A stretch of 64,000 nt of DNA, taken from Histoplasma ohiense (taxonomy: Eukaryota > Ascomycota > Eurotiomycetes > Onygenales > Ajellomycetaceae). A program made the position numbers and the translations under genes. Numbering within the stretch: the first letter of the stretch is position 1; each line of letters opens with the position of its first letter. Of the stretch, positions 23,682-35,913 are shown in pieces. The notes beneath the pieces are model-generated. The model was not told the DNA's origin and ran no database searches. It saw only the letters and a list, made by a program, of their open reading frames with translations. The stretch spans positions 6,850,001 through 6,914,000 of the forward strand of contig JAEVHH010000002.1 in NCBI GenBank assembly GCA_017607445.1, written 5' to 3'.

Positions 23682-26600
23682 AAGATGATCTCAACATGTG
23701 CAAGATCTCTTGAAAACCAATCTGAATCCTCTACTGCCTCCAATGATCACAATGTGTGTTTGCAACAGTTGAATGATCAAATCTGTGAACAAGAGCAGCA
23801 ATTAGCTATTCTGCATGCACAACAGTGACTCAATGAGTTGGAAGTGCAGATTTGTGGAGATACTCTCATTGAGTCTCAATTAACCCAGAATATCACCACA
23901 GAACTGCTGCAAAATCGATCTGTGAACAATATGAATGATGATAATGAAACACCACTGAGGTTGGAGATTAAGGACTATTATTGAGGAAAAAATATGTTAG
24001 AATTCAAGAACTATAAAGATTGCATGTTGACTCTCTTTACATGCCACTGCTGATATTATTGAAAGGAAGAATACAAGATAAATGATGCTAAACTCTACCT
24101 TGACATCCATGTTAAGCAGAAATGATTGAATTTTGTATCATTGTATGAGAGATGTGGAGGAGCAACACCATTGACTTTTGATGATATGTTATCACACCTA
24201 GAAATGCAAATTAACGATCCACAGAACCAGCACTGATTGGTGAGTCAAAAGTTTCAAGACACAAAGCAACAAGAATGGCAATCAATACACAATTTCTCTA
24301 AATATCTTGAAGACTGAGAGTACTACTTACCCTCATATAGTGAAGAACAAAGAATGGATAACTTGCATAGTAAGATGTTGAAGATATTACACACAGAACT
24401 CAACTGTTGAAATCAAGAGCCTCAGAACTATGAAGAGTTGCTTCAAACTCTACAGACTCTTGAGAAAAATATGTCAGAGTGATGATATGCTATTCACAAA
24501 GAAAGACCTGTGATATTTGTAGGGAATCAGCATTGTTCTGATAAATCTAGCAACTGTCAGAGCAAGAGGAAATGAGAGGAACAAACAGGTTTAATTGAAC
24601 AAATCAAGAAAGATAAATATAACTGGATGAAGAAGTGTTCTCACTGCCATAAGAAGGATCATATCACAAATGATTGTTGAATATTACACTCTGAAAAGTG
24701 CAATCAAGTTTGACAAGCAAAAAACCAACAATTCCAATTGTAGAAGCAGCTGCTGCATTGAGAATATGAACAACTAGACTGTGAGATAAATGATTATTAG
24801 CAATGAATATGTGGATGCTGACAGAAGTGGGATGGTCAATGGTGTGGATGCTAGTGGATTCTGACACAAATGTGAACTTCATATTCCATATCTGAGCATC
24901 AAAATATTTCTCAAAGGCAGAAGGTAAACCAAAAGTAGTGGAAGCAGTTGATAATCATAAAATTAAATCATATGAACAATGAAGAGCTGCAATGAAGATT
25001 ATCAATGACAAACATATCCTCCAAGAAGGATTCCACCATTTTGAAGAGGCCAACATTAGCAGATATGATGTAATTTTGAGCATGCCATGGTTGAAAGCTG
25101 CAAACTCTGATATCAACTGAGTGCAAAGATGCTGAATCTATAGAAAAGTGTTGAATATTAACCACATACATCTGAATACTGCTAAAGAATTTGCAACACT
25201 AATTGATGATGGCAATATTATATTTGCTGTCTTATCATTACAAGCTGCGAGTGCAGCAACTGAGTCAAATATCTCAGATGATTATAAAGATTATCTTGAT
25301 GTATTCTGAGAAGACATATCTGATGTGGAACATGCATCTCATGATCATACCATAGAGCTCAAACCTGGCAAGGAACCTTCATACTGACCAATATATAACT
25401 TATCACCTCAAGAACTCTCTGTCCTCTGAGAATATATTGAAAAGATGTTAGAGAAGAATTGAATATGTTCATTCAAAAGTCCAGCCAGTGCATCAGTGTT
25501 ATTCACATCAAAGAAAGATGGAACCCTGCATCTTTGCGTGGATTATTGAGAATTGAATGAAATAACAGTCAAGAATCGATATCCACTGTCTTTGATAAAT
25601 GAAATACTTGATAGATTAGCAGGTGTCAAAATATATACACAACTGAACCTTAGAGACGCGTATCATAGAATTCATATACAAGCAGAGGATGAATGAAAAA
25701 CAGCATTTCAAACACAATATGAACACTTTGAATATCTAGTCTTATCTTTTCAGCTAATCAATGTCTCTGTGACCTTTCAATCTTATATCAACAAAGCTCT
25801 CAGTGACCTTTTAGATGTATATTGCATGGCTTATCTCAATGATATTGTAATCTATTCAAACATGCTTGATGAACATGTCGTCCATGTTAAGAACGTGCTG
25901 GAATGATTAAGATGATGGAGACTATATGCCAAACTTAGTAAGTGTACATTCCACACAACAGAAATTGGATTTTTGAGTTTTGTGGTTACCACACAGAGCA
26001 TTACTGTTGAGAAATGCTGTGTCAACATGATTCTAGATTGACCAGAACTGCAAACTATAAATGAATTGCAAATATTTCTAGAATTCATCAATTTCTATTG
26101 TTGATTCATATACAAGTTCTTGATAATAACAGCACCTCTGACTGAATTGTTAAAAGATTATGAAATGAAAAGAGGAAAGAATAATGCATCTGTTCAGTTA
26201 GACAAAAACTGCAAGCACACAATTTTGCAGTTAAAAGAATGCTTTACAAAAGCATCATTGTTGATCCACTTTGATCTGCAGTGAAAACTCTGTATAGAAA
26301 TGAATGGATCTGATGTTGCAATCATCACAGTAATATCACAATTAATGAATGATGATCACTGGCATCTGATCACATTTTGGTCTAGAAAGCTCACAGAAAC
26401 AGAAAGATGTTATCAAACATATGATCTAGAAATGTTGCCAATTATAGAAGCTTTCAGACAATGATGCCACTACTTACATGATAGCAGGCATTCAATAACT
26501 GTTTTATCTGATCATGTCAATCTCCAACACTTCATGACAACAAAGCAGCTAAATGAGCATCAGATTCACTGAATGGAAATGCTCTCAGTGTTTGATTTTG

Positions 26601-28640
26601 AAATAGAGCACTGTTCTGAGAAAAATAATCCTGCAGATGCATCAAGTCATTGCTCAGATTTTGTAAAACACACAGCTCTCTTGACAGAGCTCTCTACTCT
26701 GCAAGAGAAGCTGTGTAAGAGAATCTTTAAGTCACTAAAAACAAAAGAAAACACAAAGTTAGATCAATGTGTCAAGATGATGTGAAAAGATCTGTAAATT
26801 AATGAAAATTGTTGGATGAAGAAGCTCTTAGTCATCAATAACAACAACCTCTGCAGAATAAAGAACACATCTGTGAATGAGAATAAGATCACAGACATTA
26901 CAGAGTTAAATCTAGAGACTCTGATGTCATGAATTCTAGCTGTCAAGGTATTTGAGTCTGAGACAGTCTATTATGAAGAGATAGCTGAATCTATTATTGA
27001 ACTTTTACTGCAGATTCAGAATAGAGATGCTGACACATCTGAACTTTGCAGAAGACTAGAGATGAATGACACTAATGTAGATAATCATTCAATCTGAGCA
27101 GTAGATAAAGATGATCTGCTCAGAAAAGATGATAAAGTCTATATACTGCAAGACAAGGCTGTAAGGCATGAAATAATGAAAATGAACCATGATGATCCCC
27201 AAGGTGGCCATTTTGAACATGACAAAACCATTGAAGTGATCAAATACAAGTACTTGTGGCATGATATGAGTGATGAGATTGCAGAATATGTGAGAACTTG
27301 CAATGTTTGTCAACACATCAAGATACCACAGCACAAGCTGTATGAGTTGCTACAACCACATTCAGTGCCAGATAAGAAATGGCATACAATTAGCATGAAC
27401 TTTATTGAAGGCCTGCCAGATAATAAAAAGGGAAGTCAAACCTATAATGCTATTGTTGTATTTGTTGATTTATTCATCAAATGAGTCATAATTGTGCCCA
27501 CATCTTCTGAGCTAGATGCAGAAGAACTTGTGGACATTATTGTATGAAGAATTGCAAAGAACTTTGGCCTACCTGTGAATATTATTAGCAACCAAGATTC
27601 ATTAATAAATAGCAAGTTTTGATTGACATTGTGTTATCTGCTTCATGTCTGATGAAAATTATCAACAGCATTCCACCCGCAAACCGATGGTCAGACAGAA
27701 TGATTGAACCAGATGATTGAACATTATCTTCACACATATTGCAGCTATCAGCAAGATAATTGGATAGAATGGATTTCTCTGATGCAATGGGCATATAACA
27801 ACACTTTCCACACATTGATAAAAATGACACCATCTGAAGCAATGATCGGCTGACCAACTGAACTTTGTATAGATGTGGAGCCCCCAAGCACAGATGCATC
27901 AAAATCAGCAATGAAACAAGTGGAATGAATGAAGCAAGTGGAGAACAAAATCTGAGAATGTCTGAAAGCTGCCAAAGCAGCTGAGAAAAAGTATTATGAT
28001 CAGCACCATATATCAAAAAGCTTTAAGATAGAGGACTGGGTAATGCTGCATGCAAAAAATATATCCACCTTGCGACTCTCACCCAAACTAGATCATCGAT
28101 TTTTGGGTCCCTTTCAAATAAGCAAGCGGAGAACAAAATCCGAGAATGTCTGAAAGCTGCCAAAGCAGCTGAGAAAAAGTATTACAATCAGTGTCATATA
28201 TCAAAAAGCTTTAAGATAGAGGACTGAGTAATGCTGCATGCAAAAAATATATCCACCTTGCAACCCTCACCCAAACTAGATCATTGATTTTTGAATCCCT
28301 TTCAAATAATTGATATCTGCAGTACACAGGTGTACAAACTGAAACTCACACTGCAATATAAAGAAATTCATTCCATATTCCATGTTTCCCTTCTCAAACC
28401 ATATCACACGCGCGACAGACAAATCCCGCAAGCAGAACTGATAATTATAGACATGCAAGAGAAATGAAAAATTGAAGCTATATTAGACAAGCATCAGTAC
28501 CACAGTCAAACACAATATCTTGTCAAATGGAAAGATTGTACAGATGTAGATAATTCTTGGGAACTCAAGAAAAACTTGATGAACAGTCAGAAGTACTTGA
28601 AACAGTTTAATAAAATCTATCAGAAGCCAGTCAGTAAATG
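23682..28640 (+). pseudogene. Degenerate gag-pol of element C1
   Basis: Gag begins near ATG 23682 with a Gln-rich coiled-coil-like segment and ends with a CCHC knuckle (CSHCHKKDHITNDC, about 24634-24676). Protease region about 24830-25000; RT about 25440-25860, where the active-site box reads YLND instead of YLDD; RNase H about 26330-26700; integrase HHCC and core 27176-27760 (CNVCQ, then FHPQTDGQTE); integrase tail duplicated (27933-28308); HVSLLKPYH at about 28370-28410; chromodomain about 28450-28620. There are many TGA codons. The YLND change would on its own abolish RT activity. Not functional. Confidence 0.85.
27933..28308 (+). repeat. 188-bp tandem duplication in C1 integrase tail
   Basis: Unit 1 (27933-28120) and unit 2 (28121-28308) both start AGCAAG(T/C)GGAGAAC and end CCCTTTCAAATA. 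The C2 copy (about 10885-11075) has one unit. 188 is not a multiple of 3, so the duplication shifts the pol frame. Confidence 0.92.
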
Positions 28641-28684
28641 AAAACAAAGAAGACAACAATAACTGCTGAATATACTTATTTCAC

Positions 28685-29826
28685 TCAGAGATTAAAAAAC
28701 AGATCTGTCTCAGCTTGATCAGTGTCATTCAAGAAATTGTCACCAAGACAAACCTGCTTATTATCCTGAATTTCCTCAACTGGCAAAGCACAATGTTTCA
28801 ATGATGACTTGAGAGCTGCAATCAGCAATATAACCACTGAAATCTCATCAATCACTGTTTCAGTCAGAGTCTCAGAAGAACTGTCTTGTTGAATCTTCTG
28901 AATCTTCACAGCAAAGAATCTAATCACTGCAGTCACAGCACTCTGCAAAATGTTAACATTCAAAGTGTCTGCATCAGCAACAATTAGATCCTCAGCAGTG
29001 TTGATAACTGTCTGAGTCAATTCAATGACATCCACTGACATCTAATAGAAAGTTAATATTATATACTGTAAAAACATCTGTTTTGAATAATAACTTATCA
29101 GAACACAGATGTGCTTCATCATCAAGCAGTGCTTGCATTTTTTGCATTGATCCTCAGCAGACTCACAATGATGGTGGGAGGATGTTGTCAAATGTCAAAT
29201 ACAACAACAGCAATATGCTGCTGTGTTTCTTTCTAACACTTCAACAGAACTGTCCACTTCCTCATCTTTGCCTACATTATCAGCCAACTCAAATAATGTA
29301 CCAAGATCTTGGTCCAGTGAGGATGATATCAATGTAATAGCAGAACATGAAAATATACTTTCTGAAACACTGCTATGATTGAATGCTACACTCTGCTGTG
29401 ACAACAGATCATCAGAGTTTATATAGAATTCTAGAACCTCATCTGCATTCTTATAGATCTGCATGTCAAGTACAAACCTTGCAACAGCAGTTTGATACAT
29501 AGCAAATCTCTCATTCAGAACTTTGTCAGAGAGCAGCATCTCATGAAATTCATCAATCAAAGATTGACTGGTTTTGTGAAAGCACTCAGACATCTATAAC
29601 TCATTAGTACTCTTAACAATCTCAGTTTAAGAAAACTTACAGCAGCACAACTTCTATTTAATATATGACAGATGTGACAGTGTGTCCATTCATCATTCAC
29701 AAAGCAAGGATATACTGAAGGGTTCTGCAACCTCTCCAGACAACCCAAGCAAATGCTCTCAATAGCAGACAGCATATCACCCTTCATAGACTCTGAACCA
29801 GCAACAGAAACAGCTGGTTCTGACAT
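28685..29826 (-). pseudogene. Antisense spliced Cys6 gene of element C1
   Basis: Exons 29826-29641, 29593 to about 29099, and 29041-28685, antisense to pol and convergent with it. Intron 1 (47 bp) has intact GT-AG ends; the intron 2 donor reads ATAAGT instead of GTAAGT. Exon 1 encodes the first six-Cys motif (C26, C29, C41, C50, C53, C60); exon 2 encodes 132 open codons, a TGA, then the rest of a second motif (spacing 2-11-9-2-6). Exon 3 (118 codons) ends at the same stop as in C2. Compared with C2 most amino-acid differences are conservative or come from transitions. The product, if ever made, would be about 345 residues. Function unknown; two zinc-binding clusters are inferred. Confidence 0.75.
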
Positions 29827-30395
29827 TCTATCATAACTTTAATCAGTACCAAGACCTTGTTCAAAGGAGGAGGAGAAGTAAAAGCAATAAGAAAGAAAAA
29901 CAGATGTTGGAGATTGGAACCAATATTGCAATGTTGGTCAAAGGAATTGCAACAACATAAAACTCAACTCAAAATGGGAAACGCAACCACGCAACCAAAA
30001 CTGGAAACGCAACCATGCAATCAAAACTTCGAATTTCGCAATAAAAATCGCATAGGAAGATACAGCATACTTTATTTGATAAATTGATGTATTCTTTTTA
30101 AATAAAAAATTGTTGGTGATGATGGTGGTGATGATTTTTGATGGAGTGCAATTTTTGATGTAGAAGTCAAAGAAAAGAGGTTCAGAAGTTGTGCCTAAAT
30201 CATGATTGAACTGCAATGACATCAGAGATGGAAAAACATTCTTCTGAAACAGCAACACTTCAGAATTAATCTCAACAATTAATCCAGCTCAAGTCTGTGA
30301 ACTCTATACAATATTAACCACACAGCACATGTTACAAACTTCACACATTGCAGTAAGAAGTTCTGAGGACCAGGCCTTTGAAGAAGGAAGATAAT
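29827..30395. other. C1 region between antisense gene and 3' LTR; no ORF
   Basis: Collinear with 8837-9378 of C2. It probably holds the antisense gene promoter. It ends in the purine tract next to the 3' LTR at 30396. Confidence 0.6.
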
Positions 30396-30666
30396 TGTAA
30401 TAGATGCAATGAAGATATCTATATTAGGAAATAGCTATGTGGTGATAGAAGAACACAGAACATGCCAGAATTAATGAAGAGGGATATAGCACACAGCATC
30501 ATAGACAGCTGTAGCACATGAAGGTCGTCTATATAATACTCACTGATATCTGTAGATATTAGAAGATCAGTGATTAGCTTTGAATAATAGAGATTGCTAC
30601 CTTCTTAACATTCTACATACGTACTTCACACTACTCTCATAATTATATCTACAATCATCTCTTACA
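30396..30666 (+). repeat. 3' LTR of element C1 (271 bp)
   Basis: Starts TGTAATAGATGCAATG and ends CTCTTACA, followed by ATACA. Differences from the 5' LTR include CG in one copy against TG/CA in the other. Confidence 0.94.
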
Positions 30667-30671
30667 ATACA

Positions 30672-33600
30672 TGAGAAGTGATCTGTTCTTATATTCTTGA
30701 GATTCAGCCAGACTTTGTCTTCTATATGATATTGAGTTGCAGGACTTCTTCTGATGTTCATTTGATTCTCATAATCTTGCTGAGTGCTGATCATTGAAGC
30801 TTCTGCTTATTCATAGATCTTCTTCAGCTTGCTCACAATGTTCTCTGCTGTCTGTATGAGGCTGCAGATGTATGTGGTTTTTCAGAGAGTCTCAGAGAAG
30901 TTCAGAACCTCTAAGTTGTATTCATGTAGAAGAAAGAATGAGCTTACATCTGTTGTAGTGAAATCTCAACTGTTAATCACAATCTCAGTATGTGGCAGCA
31001 GGTTGCTTCAGTTGTTTTGTGTATAATTGCAGAACTTACAGAGGATGTTCTTTACTGTTTGTATCATTCTCTCAGTAGCTTCATCAATCTCTGAGTGGTA
31101 TGCTGTTGATAACTTTCATTCAATTCTTAATAATTGGCATACACAGGCTCAGAGTGCACTGATGAATTGACTGTCTTTATCTGACACAATGGATGAAGGC
31201 AGACTGTGTATACAATAGAACAGACTTCTGACAAAGACATCTGCAACTACTTCAGTGTTCATCTTGTCACAGAGCTGTAGTATTACATCCTTGCTGAGTC
31301 AGTTGACAATGACTAGAATGTTTGTAGAATCTCTGCTTTTGAGTAAGAAAACTGCAAAATTGATAGCTATATCACATCAAGTTCAATCAGAGACAGATAG
31401 AGATTTCAGCATCTCTTTTCAGTGTTCATATCATGCCATCACTGAGCTGCAGTGATCACAGTTGTGTACAAACTGGTGTATGTCTTTCAACATATCTGAT
31501 CAGTAGAATTCTCAGATGATGATGTTGTACATGATTTCATGTTCTGAATGTTCAGTCATTGATGAGTCATGAATTTCTTGCATGATCTGTGTTCATAGAG
31601 GTTCTGAATCAGGGACTCATCATCTATCTTGAAAGTGTAAGTGATTGTCATCATTGATTGAACATGCTGAGATATCCATTCTTGGGTATACATCTGTGGG
31701 GAATCAAGATGCTTTACTTTGTATGGCTTCAGTGACTTGCTGTCAGAATTCATCTGCTTCTGCTGCTAGTCTCCATTGTTCTTTGAGTGAGGGTTCTTGA
31801 GCTTGGGACTGATTGATATGTATGCAGAGTTTGTCTGATTGTGTAGGACTTTCTATGATTGTGGGGTTGATTAATCAATGCTCTTGATGTTTCCATCTGT
31901 CATCTAAGTCATCAGATGACATATCTTGTTCTCAGTGGGACAGAGCATCTGCAAGGGTGTTCTCTACTTCAGATTGATAACAAATTGTGAATGAAAAACA
32001 GCTAAGAAACAATGATCAATGCATATATCTTTTGATGAGCTTACAAGTGATTGTGAAGTATTCTAAGTTTTTATAATCAGTAACAATCTCAAACTTCTCA
32101 ACACTCATAAGTTTGGACTTTCATTCTTCAAGACATTATATGATTGCTAGAAGCTCCTTGTTGTAGATCTTGTAGTTGCATTCAGTGAATGACATTTTTT
32201 TCAAGGTGAAGACACAGAGTTGTAGGACATCTTCATTATCATATTGCATTAGTGCTCCATCTACTACATAACTCAAGACATCTGTTTCAAGAATTGTATG
32301 CTTATCTGAATTGAATGATTGCAGCATTGAGGTGCTTGTGAACATACACTTCAGCTTTTTGAATGCTGCATCCACTTCATCAGTTCATTGAAATACAGCA
32401 TCTTTTCAGGTCAGATTCATCAGTGATCATACAATATCAGAGAAGTCTTTGATGAATCTTCAGTAGAAGTTGGTGAATTCTAGAAAGCTTCTAGTCTCTT
32501 TTACTGAGACTGATGTCTCTCAGTTGAGGATTGCTTCCACCTTCTTAGAATCCATGCATACATCTTTTTCAGCTTCAATGATGAATTCTAGATAGGTTGT
32601 AGACTTGGTCTTGAAGTCACATTTGTCAATGTCCACTTGCAGTCCAGCTTTTCATAGATGGTCAAGAACTTGTTGTATATGCTTATGATGCTCAGTGAGT
32701 GATCCATTGGTGAAGATCAAGATATCATTCATGTATGCTGAGGTGATCTCATTGAGCAGGTCTTGTAGAGCTCAGTTAATGTATTTCTGGAATGTACTTG
32801 AAGCATTCACTAATTCAAAGAGAGTCACTGTTCATTCATATAATCTGTAATGCATACAAAAGACAGTTAGTCATTCATCATCTTCATTAATTCTTATCTT
32901 GTAGAAGGCTGCAGAGATGTCAAGTTTTGTAAATCATTTTGCTTTTTCTATCTGTTTGAGTGTTTCATTGATGAGTGGGAGAGGGTATTGATCCTTCTGT
33001 GTAATCTTGTTGAGTCCTTGATAATTGACACAGAATCATAAGCCTTCTTCTGATTTCTTCACAAACAGTACAGATGCTGCAGTGAATGAGTTGCTAATAC
33101 AAATGAAGTCTTTGTCTAGTAATCTGTTGAGTGTTTTTTGTAGAATGAGGAGCTTGTTATGTGACATGCTGTAGAGAGGACCCCAGAGCAGTTGTGGGTT
33201 CTTATCATCTTTCTTGATGAGCTCAATTGTATGATCTATACTGAGTTCTTGATGAGAGAGAAGCTTTTCAGCTTCTTTCTCATTGAACATGTCTGTGAAG
33301 TCTTCATACAATTCAGATAGTTTTTTGCACAGTTTCTTGAAGTCTTTAAGTTCTAACTTTTCTAACACTTTCTTGATATCCATTATGCTAGCAGTGAACA
33401 CTTGGACATTCTTCTTCTCATGTGCTTGGTGAGTTAGTAGTTTGTACACTTCCACTGATATCTGGATGAGATCAGTGGTTCTATCAACATTCTTCTCATA
33501 AACACAGTTGTCTTCTGGGAAAATAAGGCAGTGGTTGTGTGCATTCAACAAGGTTCCAAATTCTGTGAGCCATGATAGGCCAAGCATTAGATTGTACTCA

Positions 33601-34070
33601 AGGTCTTGTATTTTATATGTGTATATGTTCTTTTTCTCATGTCCTTCTACATTGACATTAAATCTTACCATGTTGTAGGAGGTGGATCCTCTGAGGCTGT
33701 CAAATTCACTGAGCTTACACAGTTTGAAAAAGAGAATATGCTGAAGCTTATGCTTCTCAACCAGCTGAGTGTCTATAAGAGTGTAGTGAAGGAAATCACT
33801 GTCTATCATTGCTTGTACATTGACTAAGCTATTTACAATAGCAGAGATCATAATTGTGTCTGCTTGCATCTTCTGCTCAAATCTTCAGCTAGCTTTTTGC
33901 TTCTTGAGCTCTTATCTGTATTTTAGAGTGAGAGCTCATCTTTTCCCTGTTCTTGCTTATCTGTGGGCGACACAGCATTCACATGTGTGGGGGGTTTACT
34001 TGGGGTGATTGCATTTGAACATTGGTTCATGAAGTGCTCTGACTTGTTGTAGCATATGCAGACTTCTCTG
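30672..34070 (-). pseudogene. Degenerate pol of element A2
   Basis: From high to low: gag knuckle region (about 34010-34070, VCYNKSEHFMNQC), then an open 277-codon stretch (33036-33869) with the protease active-site region mutated to AMIDSD and the RT N-terminus (reads into SVLFVKKSEEGL). Then the RT core (about 32700-33000), RNase H (32136-32375), an integrase zinc-binding and core region (about 31000-31600), and the integrase tail up to the C1 insertion. The 277-codon ORF is the longest uninterrupted retrotransposon frame in the window; the homologous part of A1 has several TGA stops. The protein is still broken downstream. Confidence 0.84.
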
Positions 34071-34936
34071 ATGATTCAGTCAGCAGCATCCTTTTCTGAG
34101 ATGTTGGGGATTCTCAGACAGCTTGCATTCATGTGTGAGACTCAGTTCATTGATTCTGGTTTGAAGGCAGGGGGTGCTGCAGAGTGGTTTGAGATGTACA
34201 CATTTATTCAGTGAAATTCTCTATGATTTTGAAGCATATGAAACTGAGACAGATCATTGTTCAACAGACAAAGATCAGTGCAGAATTCACTGTATATTGA
34301 GAGCTTCAGACACTCTACACTTCAGTTATACAATTGAAAGTTCAAGTTCTTGAACAATATGTTGATCTTGATAGTATCATTTCAGTCTTGCTCATCTGCT
34401 TCTAGAAGCTTGTGATTGAATTCAGAAAGATAAGTTGTCAATGCAACATTCATCTGACAAGTTCAATTAAATCAGTCTAACACCTTGACTTGAAGTGTAG
34501 AATTGAGAAAGAGAGAGTTGAGTTGTCAGAAGACTAGCTCTGATGTACACTGATGGTTCTGACAATGACTCATTCAGGGTTGGAATTTTGCTAACACATC
34601 ATCATCCAATCTGCTATGAATATACCACACTTGATTGGATAGCGAGCCTATTGCTCGTCCATTGATGTTCAATTTGATGTTCACTTTTGACTTTCATGTG
34701 AGGTAGAGCACTAGATCTCTCTCATATTTGTTGAGAATTGAAAGCTTCTCTCTTGAGGACTTTTTGTGAGGCACAGATGTAGAAGAAACAGTGAATGTGG
34801 AAGTGCTCATTTCAGCAAATTGTTGTTGCAATTCAGTCATCTGTAGTGTCTGTTGCTGGAGGATGCTTTGTAGGTCTAAGTTGTCATCCACTGTGTTTGG
34901 ATGCAGTGGGTGTTCATAGAATTGTTTGTAGTTCAT
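34071..34936 (-). pseudogene. Degenerate gag of element A2
   Basis: Probable start at 34936 (MNYKQFYEHP), open to 34694 with a Gln-rich segment (QSILQQQTLQ), then broken. It lies between the primer site at 35299 and the CCHC knuckle at about 34010-34070. Assigned by position and the following knuckle. Confidence 0.65.
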
Positions 34937-35298
34937 TTCAATATCTAAGAACATGTAATAATAATAAAAGAAAAGGAATACTTGTAGACACTCAGTTCTC
35001 TCACAGACACTATTCACAGTGTTGCAGTGCTAAGCTTGATCAAGCTTCTTTGTGAATGCTATTCACAGTATTACAGTTCATAGGCACTTGAGCCTTGTAG
35101 AACACAGTTGATTGTGTTTCAGACACTTAGACACAACAGTCTATATAACTAACAATAAGAGCACTCAGACTCACAAGAGATCTCTTGTAATGACTAAACA
35201 CTCAGATCTGTAAACAACACACTCAGGCATAAGAACTGATAACAATGCATTTGAGTGTAAGAACTAATAACAAGACACTCAGACCTTAAATGCAGAAG

Positions 35299-35311
35299 AA
35301 TCAATTTGTAA
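35299..35311 (-). promoter_or_regulatory. Putative self-priming PBS of element A2
   Basis: Plus strand reads AATCAATTTGTAA directly next to the 5' LTR. Its 13-nt reverse complement TTACAAATTGATT lies inside that LTR at 35361-35373, so transcript and primer site can pair. This is the longest of the three self-complementary primer sites. Confidence 0.65.
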
Positions 35312-35908
35312 TATAACAGATGTACTTCAATTAACAATTTGATACTATTCTAATTACAGATTACAAATTGATTAAAAAGAGAAAGAGAAAAGAAATCAGA
35401 AGAAAAGATCATACAAAGAGAATTCTTATAGAGAAAAGTTCAGAGTGGAAGAATATCAGAAGCTGCTCCACAGTGGAGTGCAGAGCAGAAGAACATTAAG
35501 AGGTATATATAAGAATTGTTAGAAGCTACACAAGTGTGGAATGTGAGGTGGGGGAATCATTGAGAGCTACATGGAAGAATTGTTAGAGACTATGTGAGCA
35601 CAGAACACAGAGCAGGAGAATGTAAGAAGCTATATGAAAGAATCATTAGAGACTATGCAAGTGTGGAACACAGAGTGGGAGAATGTAAGAAGCTACACAG
35701 AAGAATTGTTAGAGACTACACAAGCACAGAGCACAGAGTGAAAGAACATTAAGAGCTACAAAGAAGAATTGTTAGAAACTATATGAGCATGAAGCATGGA
35801 GCAGAAGAACATTGAGGGTTACACAAGGTCACAACAGCCAGAAACAAGCAGGTGCAGAAGGGGAGTTGATTGCGTAAGTTAATTACTAACGGGTGCTAAC
35901 TCATCACA
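35312..35908 (-). repeat. 5' LTR of element A2 (597 bp)
   Basis: Plus-strand ends TATAACAGATGTAC ... CTCATCACA (mutated TGTAAC/GTTACA), exactly 597 bp, followed by AGTTT at 35909-35913. Confidence 0.93.
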
Positions 35909-35913
35909 AGTTT

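Larger units (their letters stand above)
23328..30666 (+). mobile_element. Ty3/Gypsy element C1, complete
   Basis: A 7339-bp plus-strand chromovirus with 271-bp LTRs at 23328-23598 and 30396-30666 and a 5-bp duplication ATACA (23323-23327, 30667-30671). Internal order: primer site, gag, pol with chromodomain, antisense Cys-rich gene, purine tract (GAAGAAGGAAGATAA), 3' LTR. Same family as C2. A 188-bp tandem duplication in the integrase tail is unique to this copy. Confidence 0.95.
14928..35908 (-). mobile_element. Ty3/Gypsy element A2, complete but split by B and C1
   Basis: Minus-strand element with 5' LTR 35312-35908, internal sequence 35311-30672 and 23327-22960, and 3' LTR 22959-22405 plus 14969-14928. 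Element C1 is inserted in the integrase tail (TSD ATACA) and element B in the 3' LTR (TSD CCTAA). Removing both restores collinearity with A1 across each junction and an exact 597-bp LTR. Its own duplication is AGTTT. This full-length copy has a less mutated protease/RT stretch (33036-33869) than A1. Confidence 0.94.
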
